Positions 13,580-16,026 of a stretch of DNA of 16,026 nucleotides are shown piece after piece. The notes below the pieces were generated by a model. It did not search any database and had not been told where the DNA came from. It saw only the letters and a program-made list of their open reading frames with translations. Positions within the stretch are counted from its first letter, which is position 1, and every line of letters begins with the position of its first letter. Source of the DNA: Burkholderiaceae bacterium (GTDB lineage Bacteria > Pseudomonadota > Gammaproteobacteria > Burkholderiales > Burkholderiaceae_D); assembly GCA_019752915.1 (NCBI GenBank), contig JAIELO010000025.1, positions 1-16,026 of the forward strand, in the 5' to 3' direction. Position numbers and translations under genes: made by a program.

Positions 13580-16026
13580 ATGATCCTCGCACTCGCCCTG
13601 AAAATGACGGCGCGCGACTGGCGTGCCGGCCAGTTGCGTTTTCTGCTGATTGCCCTGACGGTGGCGGTGGCGGCGTTGTCGGCCACCGGTTTCTTCATCG
13701 ACCGCCTGCGTGGCGGTCTGGAACGGGACGCGCGTCAGTTGCTAGGCGCCGATGTGGTGGTGAACGGCGACTTGCCGCTCAATCCCGCGTGGCGCGCCGA
13801 GGCCTTGCGGCAAGGCTTGCTGGTGGCCGAGACGGTCAGCTTCCCCAGCATGGCACAGGCCGGCGAGGGCGAACAGTCGAACGCCGTGCTGGCAGCGCTG
13901 AAGGCGGTCACGCCGGCCTATCCGCTGCGCGGCAAAGTGCGCGTGACGACCGACATGCTGCAGGCAGAACAGGGTCTGGGTCAGGCTGCGCAAGCGGCAC
14001 CGGCACCGGGTACGGTGTGGCTCGATGCTGCCTTGCTGGGTAGCCTGAATACCCGGGTGGGAGCACAGATCCAGCTCGGTGACCAGCGTTTCACGATCGC
14101 GCAACTGATTGCGGCCGAGCCGGACCGGGGCGCGAATTTCCTCGCCTTCGCGCCGCGCGTGATGCTGGCGCTGGCCGATCTGCCCGCTACGAATCTGATC
14201 CAGCCCGGTTCGCGGGTCAGCTATCGCTTGCTAGTGGCCGAGCCGGACGGCGGGCGCAGCAGTGGCGCAGCAAAGCAGTTCGCAGACTGGGTGCAGGCAC
14301 AGATTAGCTCGCAGAACATCAAGGGTGTGCGGATCGAATCGCTGGAAAACGGCCGCGGTGAAATGCGCGCCACGCTGGAACGGGCCGACCGGTTTCTGGC
14401 ACTGGTAGGACTGCTGTCGGCCTTGCTGGCAGCGCTGGCAGTGGCCATGGCGGCACGCCGCTTCATGCAGCGCCATCTGGATGCGGTGGCGATGCTGCGC
14501 TGTCTGGGGTTGACCCAGCGTCAGGTGACGCAGCTATATCTGCTGGAGTTTCTGCTGGTCGGGCTGGCCGGTAGTGCGGCCGGTGTCATGATCGGCTATG
14601 GCGCACACTATATTCTGCTGGAAGTGCTAGGCAAGCTGGTCGGTACCAGCTTGCCGGCAGCGAGTATCTATCCGGCGCTGCAGGGGCTGGCCAGCGGCAT
14701 GCTGTTGCTGGCTGCGTTTGCACTGCCGCCGATTCTGCAGTTGCGTAAGGTGCCGCATAACCGCGTGATCCGGCGCGAACAGGATGCGCCGCAAGTGGCA
14801 GCGCTGGCCACTTACGGGCTGGGGCTGGGCGGCTTCTGCGCCTTGCTGCTCTGGCAGGCCAGCGACGTCTGGCTGGCGCTGTACACGGCACTGGGCTTTG
14901 CGGCGGCCTTCGGGCTGTTTGCGCTGGTGGGCTGGGCGGCGCTAGCTGCGTTGCAACCGCTGCGCGGTCTGATTAATCATCAAAGCTGGCGCTTTGCGAT
15001 TACTTCGCTGCAGCGCCGCCCCAGTGCGACGCTGGTACAGATCGTGGCACTGGCACTGGGCCTGATGGCGCTGCTGGTGCTGTCGGTGGTGCGCGGCGAT
15101 CTGATGACGGCATGGCGCAATGCTACACCGGCAGATGCGCCGAACCGCTTCATCATCAACATCCAGCCGGAACAGGCGGCCGATATTGCGCGGCGTCTGC
15201 AGGCGGCCGGGGTGAAGTATGCCCCGCAGTATCCGATGATCCGTGGCCGCCTGACGGCGGTGAATGGCGTGACTGTGACGTCCGACACCTACACGGAAGA
15301 ACGGGCACGTAGTCTGGCCGAGCGCGAGTTCAATCTGTCGACCATGGCGCAGATGCAGGCCGAGAACCGGATCACGGCGGGTCAGTGGTTTGCCCAGCCT
15401 TCTTCCGGGCCGGAAGCGTCGGTAGAAGAGGGCATCGCCAAGACCTTGAAGTGGCAGCTCGGCGACAAGCTGCGCTTTGATATTGCCGGGGCGCCGGTGG
15501 AAGCGACCATTACCAGTTTGCGCAAGCTGGAGTGGGGCTCGATGCGGGTCAACTTCTTCGTCATTCTCAATCCTGCCGCCGTGACGGACGTCTCGCAAAG
15601 CTGGATTACCGCCTTCCACCTGCCACCCCAGCAAAGTGCGCTGATGAACGGCCTGACGCGCGACTATCCGAATCTGACCATCGTCGATGTGGGGGCGTTG
15701 CTGCAGCAAGTACAGCAGGTGCTCGATCAGGTAGTGACGGCAGTGGAATTCCTGTTCATCTTCACGCTCGCTTCCGGCTTGCTGGTGCTGTATGCGGCGC
15801 TGATGGGTTCACAGGATGAGCGCACCCGCGAAGCGGCCTTGCTGCGCGCACTCGGGGCGACCCGCCAGCAGCTGGCGCAGGCGCAACTGATCGAGTTTTC
15901 GCTGGTGGGCGCGCTGGCCGGGGTGCTGGCGGCCACTGCGGCCGCAGCGATGGGCTGGGCGCTGGCGACCTACCAGTTCAAATTCGCCTGGAGTTTCAGT
16001 CCGTCGGTCTGGCTGATCGGATTGCT
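13580..16026 (+). CDS. ybbP: YbbP-type ABC transporter permease (FtsX-like), 3' end missing
   Basis: Inner-membrane permease of the FtsX/MacB-like class; 815 codons are present and the frame stays open at the window end. It starts MILALALKMTARDWRAGQ with an N-terminal helix (about 19-40), then a periplasmic domain with EPDRGANFLAFAPRVML, as in YbbP-type proteins. A first FtsX-like block runs from about 270 (LALVGLLSALLAALAVAM, then LRCLGLTQRQV). After a second periplasmic domain, another block begins near 720 (FLFIFTLASGLLVLYAALM, then LLRALGATRQQLAQ). E. coli YbbP is about 800 residues, so little should be missing. Translation is probably coupled to the deaminase three bases upstream; no own ribosome site is clear. 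The partner ATPase (YbbA type) is not in the window. Its substrate is unknown. Confidence 0.93.
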   Translation, partial: MILALALKMTARDWRAGQLRFLLIALTVAVAALSATGFFIDRLRGGLERDARQLLGADVVVNGDLPLNPAWRAEALRQGLLVAETVSFPSMAQAGEGEQSNAVLAALKAVTPAYPLRGKVRVTTDMLQAEQGLGQAAQAAPAPGTVWLDAALLGSLNTRVGAQIQLGDQRFTIAQLIAAEPDRGANFLAFAPRVMLALADLPATNLIQPGSRVSYRLLVAEPDGGRSSGAAKQFADWVQAQISSQNIKGVRIESLENGRGEMRATLERADRFLALVGLLSALLAALAVAMAARRFMQRHLDAVAMLRCLGLTQRQVTQLYLLEFLLVGLAGSAAGVMIGYGAHYILLEVLGKLVGTSLPAASIYPALQGLASGMLLLAAFALPPILQLRKVPHNRVIRREQDAPQVAALATYGLGLGGFCALLLWQASDVWLALYTALGFAAAFGLFALVGWAALAALQPLRGLINHQSWRFAITSLQRRPSATLVQIVALALGLMALLVLSVVRGDLMTAWRNATPADAPNRFIINIQPEQAADIARRLQAAGVKYAPQYPMIRGRLTAVNGVTVTSDTYTEERARSLAEREFNLSTMAQMQAENRITAGQWFAQPSSGPEASVEEGIAKTLKWQLGDKLRFDIAGAPVEATITSLRKLEWGSMRVNFFVILNPAAVTDVSQSWITAFHLPPQQSALMNGLTRDYPNLTIVDVGALLQQVQQVLDQVVTAVEFLFIFTLASGLLVLYAALMGSQDERTREAALLRALGATRQQLAQAQLIEFSLVGALAGVLAATAAAAMGWALATYQFKFAWSFSPSVWLIGL

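Overview
The window reads as a chromosomal segment of a betaproteobacterium. It is GC-rich in its genes, has ribF directly followed by ileS, and its protein sequences look like the Burkholderiales, most likely Oxalobacteraceae. The family assignment is an inference from general resemblance, not a search. I see no insertion sequence, phage gene, CRISPR array, rRNA or tRNA. The genes are of ordinary vertical type; most of the unexplained structure lies in the intergenic spacers.

Layout. Bases 1-10k and the yeaG gene are read on the minus strand, in three blocks. (1) ribF then ileS (2645 down to 1; ileS is cut by the window edge), with a perfect -10 box before ribF and an 11-12 bp repeat array just upstream of it. 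(2) tonB-exbB-exbD-exbD-TPR protein (6760 down to 2909), a complete inner-membrane energy-coupling operon closed by a strong intrinsic terminator at 2851-2883. (3) yeaG-yeaH-spoVR/ycgB (12110 down to 7253), the conserved stress-kinase cluster: PrkA-type kinase, von Willebrand factor A-like protein and SpoVR protein. yeaH starts at TTG, and its stop overlaps the spoVR start by four bases. On the plus strand, an adenosine-deaminase-family gene (12569-13576) is followed after three bases by a YbbP-type FtsX-like permease that runs off the right edge.

How the genes work together. TonB, ExbB and ExbD pass proton-motive force to outer-membrane TonB-dependent receptors; the secreted TPR protein probably assists in the periplasm. 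YeaG, YeaH and SpoVR are co-inherited in many proteobacteria and are linked to starvation and sustained stress, but their biochemical joint task is not established. RibF (FMN/FAD synthesis) and IleS (isoleucine charging) are housekeeping genes.

Two spacers are longer than 300 bases. The tonB upstream spacer (6761-7252) carries candidate promoters, a cluster of four TGCACC/GGTGCA hexamers arranged as two hairpins, and a 16-bp inverted repeat around a 63-nt loop. The yeaG/add divergent spacer (12111-12568) carries a good sigma-70-type promoter for yeaG, a dyad in the yeaG leader, and a 12-bp tandem repeat that folds into a terminator-like hairpin on the plus strand. I found no convincing wholly new protein system; the most promising undescribed items are these spacer structures and the ribF repeat array.
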